Below, piece after piece: positions 23,716 to 31,570 of a stretch of DNA of 54,181 nucleotides (position 1 is the stretch's first letter; the number at the start of each line of letters is the position of its first letter). The stretch spans positions 1 to 54,181 of the forward strand of contig JAHBMJ010000088.1 of NCBI GenBank assembly GCA_018398765.1. The letters are read 5' to 3'. Below the pieces are notes generated by a model, which saw only the letters and a program-made list of their open reading frames with translations, did not search any database and was not told the DNA's origin. Both the position numbers and the translations under genes were made by a program. The DNA is from Chromera velia (lineage: Eukaryota; Sar; Chromeraceae).

Positions 23716-26124
23716 CGTTTCCGCAAGAAGAAAGAAATTTACAAAGAAGTTACTTTTCCGGGAACAGGAAACACTCACTGAGGTAACTGACCACGCAAGT
23801 AAAACTTTTGCGAATTGATCCTCTCATGCCCAGCAGTGTCAAAGGATCGTGAGTGTCTTCATCCTCTTCCTCCTCCTCTTCATCCTCCTCCACATCCTCG
23901 TCCTCCTCCTCTTCCCCTTCTTCTTCATCATCCTCTTCTGCTTCTTCCTCGGTTACCTCGGCCTTACTCTCCGCATCTCCCTCTTCTCTCCTTTCCTCTA
24001 GATCTTGCCCTTCGCTCTCCTTCTCCTGTGAGGAACTTCCTTTCACAGTCCTGCTCCTTTCTTCTCTGACAATCCCAAGCAGACCATACGGCGACTCACC
24101 CTCCACGGTCCTCGCCGTCTCTTCCTGTGAGGAGGAAGACGACGAGGAAGAGGAAGAAGAGACGGGCCCCGGGACGGGCAAAGTCTTTTCTTCTTCCTCT
24201 TCTTCTCTAACAAATTGTCCCCCGTGCTCACTTCCGTTCTCCCCCCAATCTACCCCTCTCTCAACTGTTGCAACAGGAACAGGATCCCTTTCGCCCTCAC
24301 GGTCGTCAGGCAGTCGAGGCGCCAACGTTGTGCCTTCTGCCGGTGCCTCTAATACAGATTCATTCTCCGCACTCACACCCTTGAAACCATTTTGGGCGTT
24401 GTGAGACTCCCCTCTGTCCTCTCCCTCTGTGTGCTTTTGTTGATCCTTGGGTGCCTCGGCAGAGGACGAAGAAGAGGAAGAGGACACAGAGTGAAATCTG
24501 AAGGAAGGAAACGCAAAGGGGGTCTTCCATCCTCCGCCTGAAAAAGGCCCCCCAGACGAAGAAGAGTCACCCCCCCACGAAAAAGAAGAGTCAACTGGAC
24601 GTCGCGACTCAGAACCGCCGTCTGTTTGCCCCTTCCCCTCTCGACCCTCTGAAAACAAAGGACCCTCCCCCCCATCACCCCCTGCATCCACCTCCAAACC
24701 CCCACGCATCCCATCAATCACGGGAGAGTCTAAACCGTCATAATCGTCACCATCACCTCTGGCCCCTGTTTCATCATCGCCCCCCCCTTCGTCATCCCCT
24801 CTCTCATTCTCCATAAACACCGGGGCCCTCTCATTCTCCGCGAATGCAGGTGCCATCACTTCCTCTCTGAACGTCAACATCATCGACTCAAGCATCGACT
24901 CGGCCCACAACAGAACAAGACCGGAGAGGGTCAGAGACAAGCCAATGCCGATCGACTCGGGAAGCCCCGAGAGAGTCAGAGTCCCCACCCCACCCCGAAA
25001 CATCAATCGAGCCGAGAGCGCGGTGGCAACAGGAAGGAAGACACCCCATGCGGTGATCACAAAAACCAATCGACCCAAAGTCTCAACGCCACCCTTGCAC
25101 CATTCCATCAAACCTGAAGAAATCAATCAGTCAATCAACCAATCATTTATTCCTTGATTTATTCACACACTCACAGAGGGTCCAGACAGTAGTGAGTCAC
25201 TTCACAGATTCTTGCTGCTCAACAGGAATGCTGATGCTGCCTAGCTTTCTGTTAGTCATTTCGACTTGTCGGTTTGAAGGCAGAACAAAACAAAGCACCA
25301 CGAGCACCCCCCATGCATCAAGCAGATGCGATAAAAAACTGAAAAGGCGGGCCACCTGACTGACTGACTGACTGAATGACTGACTGACTGACTGACTGAC
25401 CGGTTGCAATTTCGAGGACTGAGAGTCTGTCTGGAGCACCCTGTTTGTACAGAGGGGAGAACTGAAACTCGTGACCGCACAACTCGCAGTTGGAGATCTT
25501 CTGACGGTCCAGCCACCGCCTGCATCCATGCGTGCATGCATCCATGCATGTGCACGTGGATGTAAGGGTACTCATGTGGCTCTCAGCAGTATAGAACTTC
25601 TCTCTGTCAGCAGAGACAGACGCAGAAGTCTGTCTGTCAACGTTGAGGTCAAGCAAAGCTTTCATGCATCTCTCTTCTTCTTCCTCTTCCCCGCCATCAT
25701 GCACATTTCTGGTCCATGTCTGCATTCAACATAAGCTCATTTTTCCAGCCCCCTTACCCGATTGATTCTTGCAGCACCCCACGCACTCTCCCTCTCACTC
25801 ACCTGAGGCATCCCTCATGGATGTACTTGATGGAACCGGAACATCTGCACGGGTAGTAGAGCGTCCCTTCTTCCTCCCCGAGACGGCAAAACTGCAAACA
25901 TAAGCACAAAATCATAAGCAGGAAGCAGTCACCAAGCGCTACACCGCACATGGGAGACAAACAGGCACCCACTGCACTGAAAAGACTAGACGACAAAGCA
26001 AGGAAGGAAGGATCTCTTTGAGGCACACGAGACAAACTGCACGGGACAGAGGAGCAGAGCACGAGTCGATCAAGCCACTCACCCTGCAGCTCCTCTCATC
26101 CGGATCTTCACCGAGCACCGACAT
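10956..26124 (-). CDS. DOA10: Doa10/MARCH6-type RING-CH E3 ubiquitin ligase, about 15 exons
   Basis: Multi-spanning ER-membrane ubiquitin ligase that marks misfolded and short-lived ER and membrane proteins for the proteasome (ERAD). I joined exons at phase-consistent GT-AG sites, minus strand: 26124-26083, 25891-25803, 25519-25401, 25113-23792, 23322-23215, 22742-22104, 21669-18398, 17910-17796, about 17725-17594, 17446-17353, 17028-16907, 16665-16267, 15767-14845, 14492-12206, 11585-10956. The product is roughly 3,430 residues, against about 900 in human MARCH6 and 1,300 in yeast Doa10. The excess is Ser/Glu/Gly-rich inserts between conserved membrane blocks. Conserved features are an N-terminal C4HC3 RING-CH domain, the TM pairs after it, the LRGSIRKSF block and the C-terminal KYLLAS.LLNYE tail. 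The ATG at 26124 is chosen because the RING must follow directly. Exon 9 and the exon 7 donor are the least certain joins. Confidence 0.9.
12206..14492 (-). CDS. DOA10: Ligase exon 14: low-complexity region and C-terminal TMs
   Basis: 762 codons. The first part continues the preceding family block (LLMNAMRGVLMLLGLKALLRG). About 440 residues of Asn, Gln, Glu, Ser and Pro runs follow. Then come hydrophobic helices (RVLVFVVMAFAGAVAANAVVL, IPLSVGLTACAGVLWVAELI, LQVIYLLPLTIVCAVCLPIL), an IQPFRHTPN loop and WGTGLVCLKILFRLL, ending RHHIDE before a strong GTGAGT donor. The layout matches the last third of MARCH6 (TM pair, WMP..., VVPLLLG..., P..PLD, W..G.LH.KI). Confidence 0.85.
14845..15767 (-). CDS. 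DOA10: Ligase exon 13: TM plus poly-Gln/Ser insert
   Basis: It starts ILLHLLLIHTISICLVFYFP then LLLRTLFPSLLPIRIF, matching the VFGS...LPIRI...PNFLP block of the family. It ends SFPLEFFSVHILLPALLRS, matching ELLLLQVVLPALLE. Between these two conserved blocks is an insert of about 220 residues, Ala- then Gly/Lys/Gln-rich, including Gln runs near 15040-15065. The donor is AAT|GTCAGTCAGTGAGT, phase 2, which restores the ligase frame in exon 14. An alternative acceptor 47 bases upstream exists (CACTTCAG). Confidence 0.8.
16267..17910 (-). CDS. DOA10: Ligase exons 8-12: central membrane core (TEB4-Doa10 domain)
   Basis: Five short exons encode mostly membrane helices. Exon 8 (17910-17796) is an Ala-rich TM. 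Exon 9 (about 17725-17594, edges uncertain) has SALYGCILFLSLLETLLGSF. Exon 10 (17446-17353) reads LVFFLLNEATALVSVLLAEL. Exon 11 (17028-16907) reads GLPLYLGNLICWCACEVAFG then DNNTIFGLLLR. Exon 12 (16665-16267) starts MCLGYSYLCIVTFIESCLVS, then ATRRGPFWLQ, then a poly-Glu stretch. The order PL..G..I..C...F, then T.F...LR..G..Y, then RRGPFWL parallels the conserved core of MARCH6 and Doa10. The intron between exons 10 and 11 holds the long (CA)n run. Confidence 0.75.
16714..16744. repeat. (TATG)n microsatellite in intron 11
   Basis: About eight TATG units inside the intron between exons 11 and 12 of the ligase gene. Confidence 0.85.
17161..17312. repeat. (CA)n microsatellite in intron 10
   Basis: Long CA runs interrupted by ATAACGCA at several places. 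It fills nearly half of the intron between exons 10 and 11 of the ligase gene. Confidence 0.9.
18398..21669 (-). CDS. DOA10: Ligase exon 7: about 1,090-residue insert
   Basis: One exon of 3,272 bases, open throughout. It is mostly Ser, Glu, Gly and Arg runs, with a few ordered-looking islands. These are a hydrophobic stretch AFFSTFMAFVRPPFLIFLP, a WCGVFSLQSGYVEVQ...YSLMCPPLS block, and LTFAELLSRLRELPPRYSLHG followed by a basic, Trp-rich block. The C-terminal end (LLQIGSVAAKGVGFTLGYSVAL) is hydrophobic and may be the next family TM. This mass lies where other Doa10 proteins have only a short loop. The acceptor (CTTGCTTGCAG) is clear. The donor (GACGG|GTCCGT) is picked for phase and is provisional. 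Confidence 0.75.
22104..23322 (-). CDS. DOA10: Ligase exons 5-6: TM segment and variable linker
   Basis: Exon 5 (23322-23215, 36 codons) is a single hydrophobic helix, LMLLYANVAALLMLLVMPFF, ending in AITP. Exon 6 (22742-22104, 213 codons) starts ALLKSSEIRAAS and becomes an acidic, Gly/Glu-rich linker with ...ADFIPLGEMRK at its end. Both joins are phase 0. The exon 6 donor AAG|GTCCGTCTGTCCGTCCG is a poor consensus but lies in a GTCC/GTCT repeat, like other introns of this gene. Confidence 0.75.
23128..23175. repeat. (GA)n microsatellite in intron 5
   Basis: A GA run of more than 40 bases with two interruptions, between exons 5 and 6 of the ligase gene. Confidence 0.85.
23664..23714. repeat. 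(TC)n(TG)n compound microsatellite in intron 4
   Basis: A TC run passes directly into a TG run, between exons 4 and 5 of the ligase gene. A similar TC then CA run lies at about 18042-18080 in intron 7. Confidence 0.85.
23792..25113 (-). CDS. DOA10: Ligase exon 4: first TM pair plus acidic insert
   Basis: The exon opens with two hydrophobic segments (ETLGRLVFVITAWGVFLPVA and IGIGLSLTLSGLVLLWAE). These match the first TM pair after the RING in MARCH6. It ends in LTLLGMRGSIRKSFTCV, equivalent to the LGLDGS block of the family. Between them are about 330 residues of Ser runs and long Glu/Asp runs with no predicted fold. The donor chosen is GTG|GTCAGT, which keeps phase 0 into exon 5; another donor 12 bases further on (CTCA|GTGAGT) breaks the frame. 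Confidence 0.85.
25355..25400 (-). repeat. (GTCA)n tetranucleotide repeat forming the intron 3 donor
   Basis: About eleven GTCA units on the minus strand, one of them mutated. The first GTCA is the 5' splice site after exon 3 (ACCG|GTCAGT). Confidence 0.85.
25401..26124 (-). CDS. DOA10: Ligase exons 1-3: RING-CH domain
   Basis: Exon 1 gives only 14 residues (MSVLGEDPDERSCR). Exon 2 (25891-25803) adds FCRLGEEEGTLYYPCRCSG through HEGCLR. Exon 3 (25519-25401) adds RWLDRQK..NCELCGHEFQFSPLY and the start of the first membrane region. The zinc ligands are C13, C16, C29, C31, H39, C42, C55 and C58, the C4HC3 spacing of RING-CH (RINGv), with the Trp after the sixth ligand as in E2-binding RINGs. CELC.H.F.F.P.Y is the Doa10/MARCH signature. 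The three exons join in phases 0, 2 and 1. The intron after exon 3 begins with about eleven GTCA units. Confidence 0.93.
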
Positions 26125-27139
26125 TTCGCAGCTGGGAAGGTCCGAAGAAGAAGCCGAAAACACTGCAAACAGTCCAGCTCTACTGTCCGTCTCCCAACGT
26201 CTGTCTGTTTCTACAGGTCTATAGCAATGTTACTGTTGAATTTTTCCGTGCAGGAGCCAATTTCGTCGACCGACCAGCCCAAGGAGAGCAGCGATTTCGA
26301 CAAGGCTCTCTCAACTTGAGAAAAAAATAGTCAGCTGCGACAGATTCAGGCCTCCTGAAGCAGACAGATCACCCACACAGATGCCCCAACACACGAAGTA
26401 CAAGTCGAGCTAGGGAACATTCCCTTCCACCACTTCCACCTGCAGCAGTCAAGCTCAAAGGAGTTTTGTGTCAGGCAAGAGAAATGGTCGACATACTAGC
26501 TCCGCACAAAGAAGCTGTAAACATCTCAGGAAAGCTCATGGTCAGCCATGGTCAGCCACCACCATGCCATGCACCACCCAAAAAATGCGGTTCAAGCTGA
26601 CGTCCTCCAATTAATTAATGCTGGAAAAGTTCTCCGCGCATGCAGGCCGCGGCCGGCGAGGGCCCGGCCGCGCGGGCGTTTTGGGCCCGCGCGCGCGGCG
26701 CCGGGGAACGCGCGCGCGCCCTTCGGATGCATGGTCAAAGGTCATGCAGAAGGTGTCAGAAGAATGTCAGAAGAAACCTTCGTCAGACAGCGCCACAAAT
26801 TTGGATCGAAGTCCAATTTATAAGCAGTACAACACATTTTCGTCTTGTCGGGCAGCTAGGCTTCTTCGGTATATAGTTCTTCGGTATTTCTGGATAAGGA
26901 ACCAGCTTGGTGCAGTCTTTGTGGTCGGATTCTTTTGAGGGTTAATTGATCTGATTCGTCAGGAGACAGGTCAGACTGAGAGACTGCCTGTTTTCGTCGA
27001 TCCAACCCAAATCAAGGTGAAGCGTGAAAAGATCCCTTCCCCCTGAGAAGGAGCGAATAGAAATTTCTGACACTGTTTGCTTGTTCATCAGGACGCTTTT
27101 TTCTTCGATTGCTCCCCAAGAAAAGTTCAGAGAAGCAAA
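26125..27139. promoter_or_regulatory. Divergent intergenic region between ligase and USP14 genes
   Basis: About 1 kb between the two start codons, which point away from each other, so both promoters must lie here or overlap. I see no TATA box I would trust. A very GC-rich CpG block at about 26637-26730, with GCATGC at its left edge, stands out from flanks near 45% GC. The AT-rich word AATTAATTAATG precedes it. Bidirectional promoter use is inferred from geometry only. Confidence 0.5.
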
Positions 27140-30131
27140 ATGGTGAATGTGACTGTCAAGTGGGGCAAAGAGTCCACTCAAGTGGAGGTGGACACCTCAG
27201 AGCCTGGTTTGGTTTTCAAATCCCAATTGTATGCGCTCTTCGGTGTTCCTGTGGAACGTCAGAAGATTATGGGGTTCAAGGGGGGGATTCTGAAAGATGA
27301 GGCTGACATGGGGTCCTTGGATATTAAAGAGGGGCAGAAAGTGACCCTTGTTGGGACTGCAGAGGGGAAAGAGATCAAGGCCCCGACTGAGAAGACCATG
27401 TTCATGGAAGACCTCACAGCAGCAGACAAGGCTAGATTGTTGAAGGAGAAAAAGATGGAGCCCCTTCCGAGGGGGTTGGAGAATTTGGGGAACACTTGTT
27501 ACCTCAATTCAGTCGTGCAGTTCCTCAAACCTTCAGGCGAGTTCCTCGAAGGACTCCGAGAGATGCGAGCCAACTACAGTTCCCCTGACGGGAACGTGGC
27601 AACGGCATTGAAGGAGACATACCACAGACTAGACACAGAGGTGGACCCCGTACAACCCTTCTCTTTGATCAAATTCCTCAGAGACAGATTCCCCCAATTT
27701 GCCCAAACCACCTCAAGAGGTCAACCCATGCAGCAAGACAGTGAGGAGGTCCTTCAGTGTCTCTTTGAGTCCCTTGTACGAAGTACCCAGACTCCTGGTC
27801 AAGCCACTAACCTAGTAGACAAGCTCTTCCAGTTCAACCTCCACGTTCAACTGAAGTGTCTCGAGAACGAGACAGAAGAGCCCACAACGGAGACTAGCGC
27901 TGTGAGGAAACTCTCCGCATTCCTGGGTGATCAGGTCAAGCCCATCGACCATCTCCACCAAGGTCTCTCTCTCTCCCTTGATGAGACCATAGAGAAGGAG
28001 TCGCCCTCCCTCGGCAGAACGGCTGCCTACTCCAAAGTGGCCAGAGTCACCTCGCTGCCTGAGTACCTCATCATCCATTTGGTCAGTCAGTCAGTCAGAC
28101 GCTCCTCTCTGCCTGCCTACATGATTTCCTTGCTCCCTGTCTGCTTGCTTTCCTTTCTGTCTGTCTGTCTGTCTGTCTCGCTGTCTATCTGTCTCTGAGT
28201 CCGTGAACTCTTTCTTGTTTTTGCATGTCCTTCTTTCTTATCTCATTCCCGTCCCTATTGTTTGCCGTGGGTGTGTGTCCCTTCCACACTCTGTTGTCGG
28301 TTGCTTGATGTGTTTGTTCGTCTGTATCCTTTCTACGAGTATGTAAGTCTTCACTGTCTGCCTGGTCTGGAGGGGGGTGGCTGAACAGAAGAAGATAGTT
28401 GACACGACGGGGGGGGCTCTGCTTTTCAGTCTTCATTTCACTTCATCGATCCGTTCGTCCATAGCCGCCCTTCCTGTATCTCTCTGCTTCTGTCTCTTTC
28501 TCTCTCTCACTCTCTCCTTGTCTCTCTTTCTCTCTCCCTCCCTCCCTCTCTCTCTCTCTCTCTTACTCTTCCGTCATTCTGTCCTCCCCTCAATCGAGTG
28601 TACTCCCATTCCGCTGTCTTTCTTTGTTTTTGCAGGTGCGTTTCGAGTGGAAGAAGGCCCACGAGCTTGCCCGCACAGACGCCTGCAAGACGAAGATCAC
28701 TCGCAAGATGACCTTCCCCCGTTCCCTAGACATCTACGAGTTCTCCTCTGACGATCTGAAGGAGCAGTTGAGACCCGCCAGGGAGGTCCTCGCCGAGAGG
28801 GCAGAGAAGGCGGCGTCTGCGCGGAACGAAGAGAAGAAGCCCTCTGACAAGAAAGATGACAAGGAGAAGGAGGGGGGGGAGAAGAAGGACACGGAGATGG
28901 CAGACGCCTCTGCAGCAGCCGCCAATGGGGGGGAGAAGAAGACCGAGGGGGAGGCCGTGGATGCCTCAGGCCCTGCCCCTATGGATGTGGATGCAGGTGA
29001 CGGCGCTTCAGAGAAACCAACACCTATGCCTTCTGGTCGGTTTGGAAAAGAAAAAGTGAAGAGGTGTGGGGGTCCTTCTGTCTTTCCTACCTTTCCTGTC
29101 TGCGTTGCGCGCGTTTCTGTCCCTTTATGTTTCTCCGTCCTTCCTTCATTTTCCTTCCTCCCTTTGCTTGTCGCACATGTATTCCTTCCTTTCTTTCTTC
29201 CTTTCTTCCTTCCTCTTCTGAAGATGCTCACAGTCAGTGCATGTCCCTATACCCGCTCCCTTCCCCCCTGAATTAACTTCCCTCAGGCCACTTCGAACTC
29301 CAGTCGATCGTCACTCATCAGGGGAGGGCCGCAGACGCAGGGCACTACATCGCGTGGGTGAAGAAGAATAAATCCGAGAAAGAGTGGCTCAAGTACGACG
29401 ACGACAAGGTAGGCAGGCAGGCTGGTGGGTGAGAATGAATAGACAGACATGAGGATGGTCATCTCCTTTTCTTTCTTTCCTTCCTTCCTTCCTTCCTCTT
29501 TCTCGTGATGCGAGCAGGCAGATTGTGTGTGTAGGGTGATGACAGAAAGGTCCCAATGAATGAATGCGCAGAGGGGAATTCTGAAGTAGAATTTTGCGAA
29601 GAGGCAGAGAGAAAAGAAGGGGGTGGTGGTATACATATGTGTGCTGCACCATTCGGCTGTCGACGGTTTGTTGACGGGAAAGACTCCTGCTGTTGTCTGC
29701 TGTTCCGCCCTAGCTCCATCAGTTCTCCGCAGCCTGACTGTGGTTGTTGTTGTGTACGTGTGTATATATGTGATCTTGGATCTCTTCCCGCAAGCAGCAG
29801 AAGATTGACTGAGCTGCCTGGAAGTGCATGCAGAGGTGGGGGTTGTATGTTCCTGTCTCGTTCCTTCCTTCCTTCCCTCTGCCTGCTATCCGTGCAGGTG
29901 AGTGAGCACGTTTGGGAGCAAATCGACCTCCAGGGAGGGCGGGGTGATTACCACATCGCGTACCTCCTCCTCTACAAGCGATCCGAAGTGACGGCCTCCA
30001 AGGAGGAGTTGGAGGAGGCACGTGCTGCCAGAGAGGCACGGATCGGGGCTGCAGGGAAGGAGGGGGGGAAGGCTGCAGAGGATCCTCTGAAGGACGCTGC
30101 GGAGTCCTCATCCTCCTCGAGCAGCAAGTAA
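27140..30131 (+). CDS. USP14: USP14/Ubp6-type proteasome-associated ubiquitin C-terminal hydrolase, 4 exons
   Basis: Cysteine protease (peptidase C19) that docks on the proteasome base through its ubiquitin-like domain and removes ubiquitin from substrates. Exons: 27140-28081, 28636-29035, 29287-29408, 29898-30131, joined in phases 0, 1, 0; 565 residues against 494 in human USP14. The ubiquitin-like domain spans residues 1 to about 75 (VTVKWGKE, QKIMGFKGG.LKD). The catalytic Cys box is LENLGNTCYLNS with C120. QQDSEEVLQ follows, then the palm and finger region to about 340. An insert of Lys/Glu/Ala-rich sequence covers about 375-440. The His box is VTHQGRAADAGHYIAW and the Asp-rich end is WLKYDDDK, then GGRGDYHIAYLLLYK. 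An extra Ser-rich tail closes the protein. The ATG is chosen because it starts the UBL and has an AAAATGG context; the frame is open upstream to 27077. Confidence 0.95.
28082..28635 (+). other. USP14 intron 1
   Basis: It starts GTCAGTCAGTCAGTCAG right after the exon codon TTG and ends TTTTTGCAG. It contains CTGTCTGT runs and a long TC-rich tract (about 28490-28565). A short stop-free reading frame continues from exon 1 for about 38 codons, but it is repeat-derived and carries no homology to the family. Confidence 0.85.
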
Positions 30132-30324
30132 AGAGGAGGAGCAGCGAGAGAGGAGTTGGGAGGGTGGGTGGGTGGAAGGGGTCGGGCAGTGTGTAGAGAA
30201 GAGAAGAAGAAGTCAGGCAGGGAGGGAAGCATCCCACCCCGATTGAAGCAGTTGGGGGGGGGGAAATCAGTTCCTTCCATCCATCCGGGTGCTCTGCTGC
30301 AGGCGATCGAAGTGGACGGGGCCA
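30132..30324 (+). other. USP14 3' flank up to the gap
   Basis: GA-rich sequence after the stop codon with no AATAAA visible before the gap. The sequence right up to the gap shows no LTR similarity, so the retroelement boundary lies inside the gap. Confidence 0.5.
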
Positions 30325-31200
30325 NNNNNNNNNNNNNNNNNNNNNNNNNNNNNNNNNNNNNNNNNNNNNNNNNNNNNNNNNNNNNNNNNNNNNNNNNNNN
30401 NNNNNNNNNNNNNNNNNNNNNNNNNNNNNNNNNNNNNNNNNNNNNNNNNNNNNNNNNNNNNNNNNNNNNNNNNNNNNNNNNNNNNNNNNNNNNNNNNNNN
30501 NNNNNNNNNNNNNNNNNNNNNNNNNNNNNNNNNNNNNNNNNNNNNNNNNNNNNNNNNNNNNNNNNNNNNNNNNNNNNNNNNNNNNNNNNNNNNNNNNNNN
30601 NNNNNNNNNNNNNNNNNNNNNNNNNNNNNNNNNNNNNNNNNNNNNNNNNNNNNNNNNNNNNNNNNNNNNNNNNNNNNNNNNNNNNNNNNNNNNNNNNNNN
30701 NNNNNNNNNNNNNNNNNNNNNNNNNNNNNNNNNNNNNNNNNNNNNNNNNNNNNNNNNNNNNNNNNNNNNNNNNNNNNNNNNNNNNNNNNNNNNNNNNNNN
30801 NNNNNNNNNNNNNNNNNNNNNNNNNNNNNNNNNNNNNNNNNNNNNNNNNNNNNNNNNNNNNNNNNNNNNNNNNNNNNNNNNNNNNNNNNNNNNNNNNNNN
30901 NNNNNNNNNNNNNNNNNNNNNNNNNNNNNNNNNNNNNNNNNNNNNNNNNNNNNNNNNNNNNNNNNNNNNNNNNNNNNNNNNNNNNNNNNNNNNNNNNNNN
31001 NNNNNNNNNNNNNNNNNNNNNNNNNNNNNNNNNNNNNNNNNNNNNNNNNNNNNNNNNNNNNNNNNNNNNNNNNNNNNNNNNNNNNNNNNNNNNNNNNNNN
31101 NNNNNNNNNNNNNNNNNNNNNNNNNNNNNNNNNNNNNNNNNNNNNNNNNNNNNNNNNNNNNNNNNNNNNNNNNNNNNNNNNNNNNNNNNNNNNNNNNNNN
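30325..31200. other. Assembly gap (N run, 876 bases)
   Basis: All N. It hides the 5' end of the gypsy LTR and its left target duplication. Confidence 1.
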
Positions 31201-31550
31201 TGTGCAGGCACTGGAACCGAGCGTGGACGTCGGTTTCGAAGCAGCGGGCAGGTGTAGGCCGGCTACGAGCGGCGAGTACGCGACGGGCCCGCGGAGTGGC
31301 GGAGCCGCGAGGCCGGCGGCGCCGCGGCGATGCGCGCGCGGACTTCAATAAGTGTGGCTTGGCACAGGACTGAATAAAGTGACATCGATCTGCATGCATT
31401 CGAATTAGCTAACGATCGCTAACGATCGTTGGACTGGCTTGATCGAAGGAACAATGTACGAACCTCTCTAGGTCAAACTCTTATAGTCTATGAACTCTGA
31501 ATGCACATCGTTAGCGTTGAGAGTTCTAAGCCCCGTATTCTGCTTGCAAT
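31201..31550 (+). repeat. Gypsy 5' LTR, 3' portion
   Basis: A GC-rich core followed by ACTGAATAAAGTG, whose AATAAA is a plausible poly-A signal present in both LTRs, ending ...GCTTGCAAT. The left end is lost in the gap. Confidence 0.9.
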
Positions 31551-31551
31551 C

Positions 31552-31570
31552 TGGTTACCAGAGCCAGGTT
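31552..31570 (+). promoter_or_regulatory. Putative primer-binding site of the gypsy element
   Basis: TGGTTACCAGAGCCAGG begins one to three bases after the LTR end. Starting with TGG fits pairing with a tRNA 3' CCA, and it resembles the initiator-Met type site TGGTATCAGAGC. Which tRNA is used is not proven. Confidence 0.6.

Noticed and set aside
12213-24404. Many plus-strand open frames of 100-220 codons
   Set aside because: They are antisense shadows of the ligase exons, made of Ser/Pro/Leu runs opposite Glu/Gly/Arg codons, without family motifs.
25197-25541. Extra hydrophobic exon (VARLFSFLSHLLDAWGVLVV) in the ligase gene
   Set aside because: It lies after the GTCA repeat and looks membrane-like, but no acceptor gives the right phase, and exon 3 joins exon 4 perfectly in phase and in homology.
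29287-29408. Apparent frameshift before the catalytic His of USP14
   Set aside because: A first reading with the row shifted by one base suggested a missing base; re-reading the row shows the frame is intact (GCA GGG CAC TAC).
29972-31399. Very long open frames on both strands across 30-31.4 kb
   Set aside because: They read through the N gap; only short ends are real sequence.
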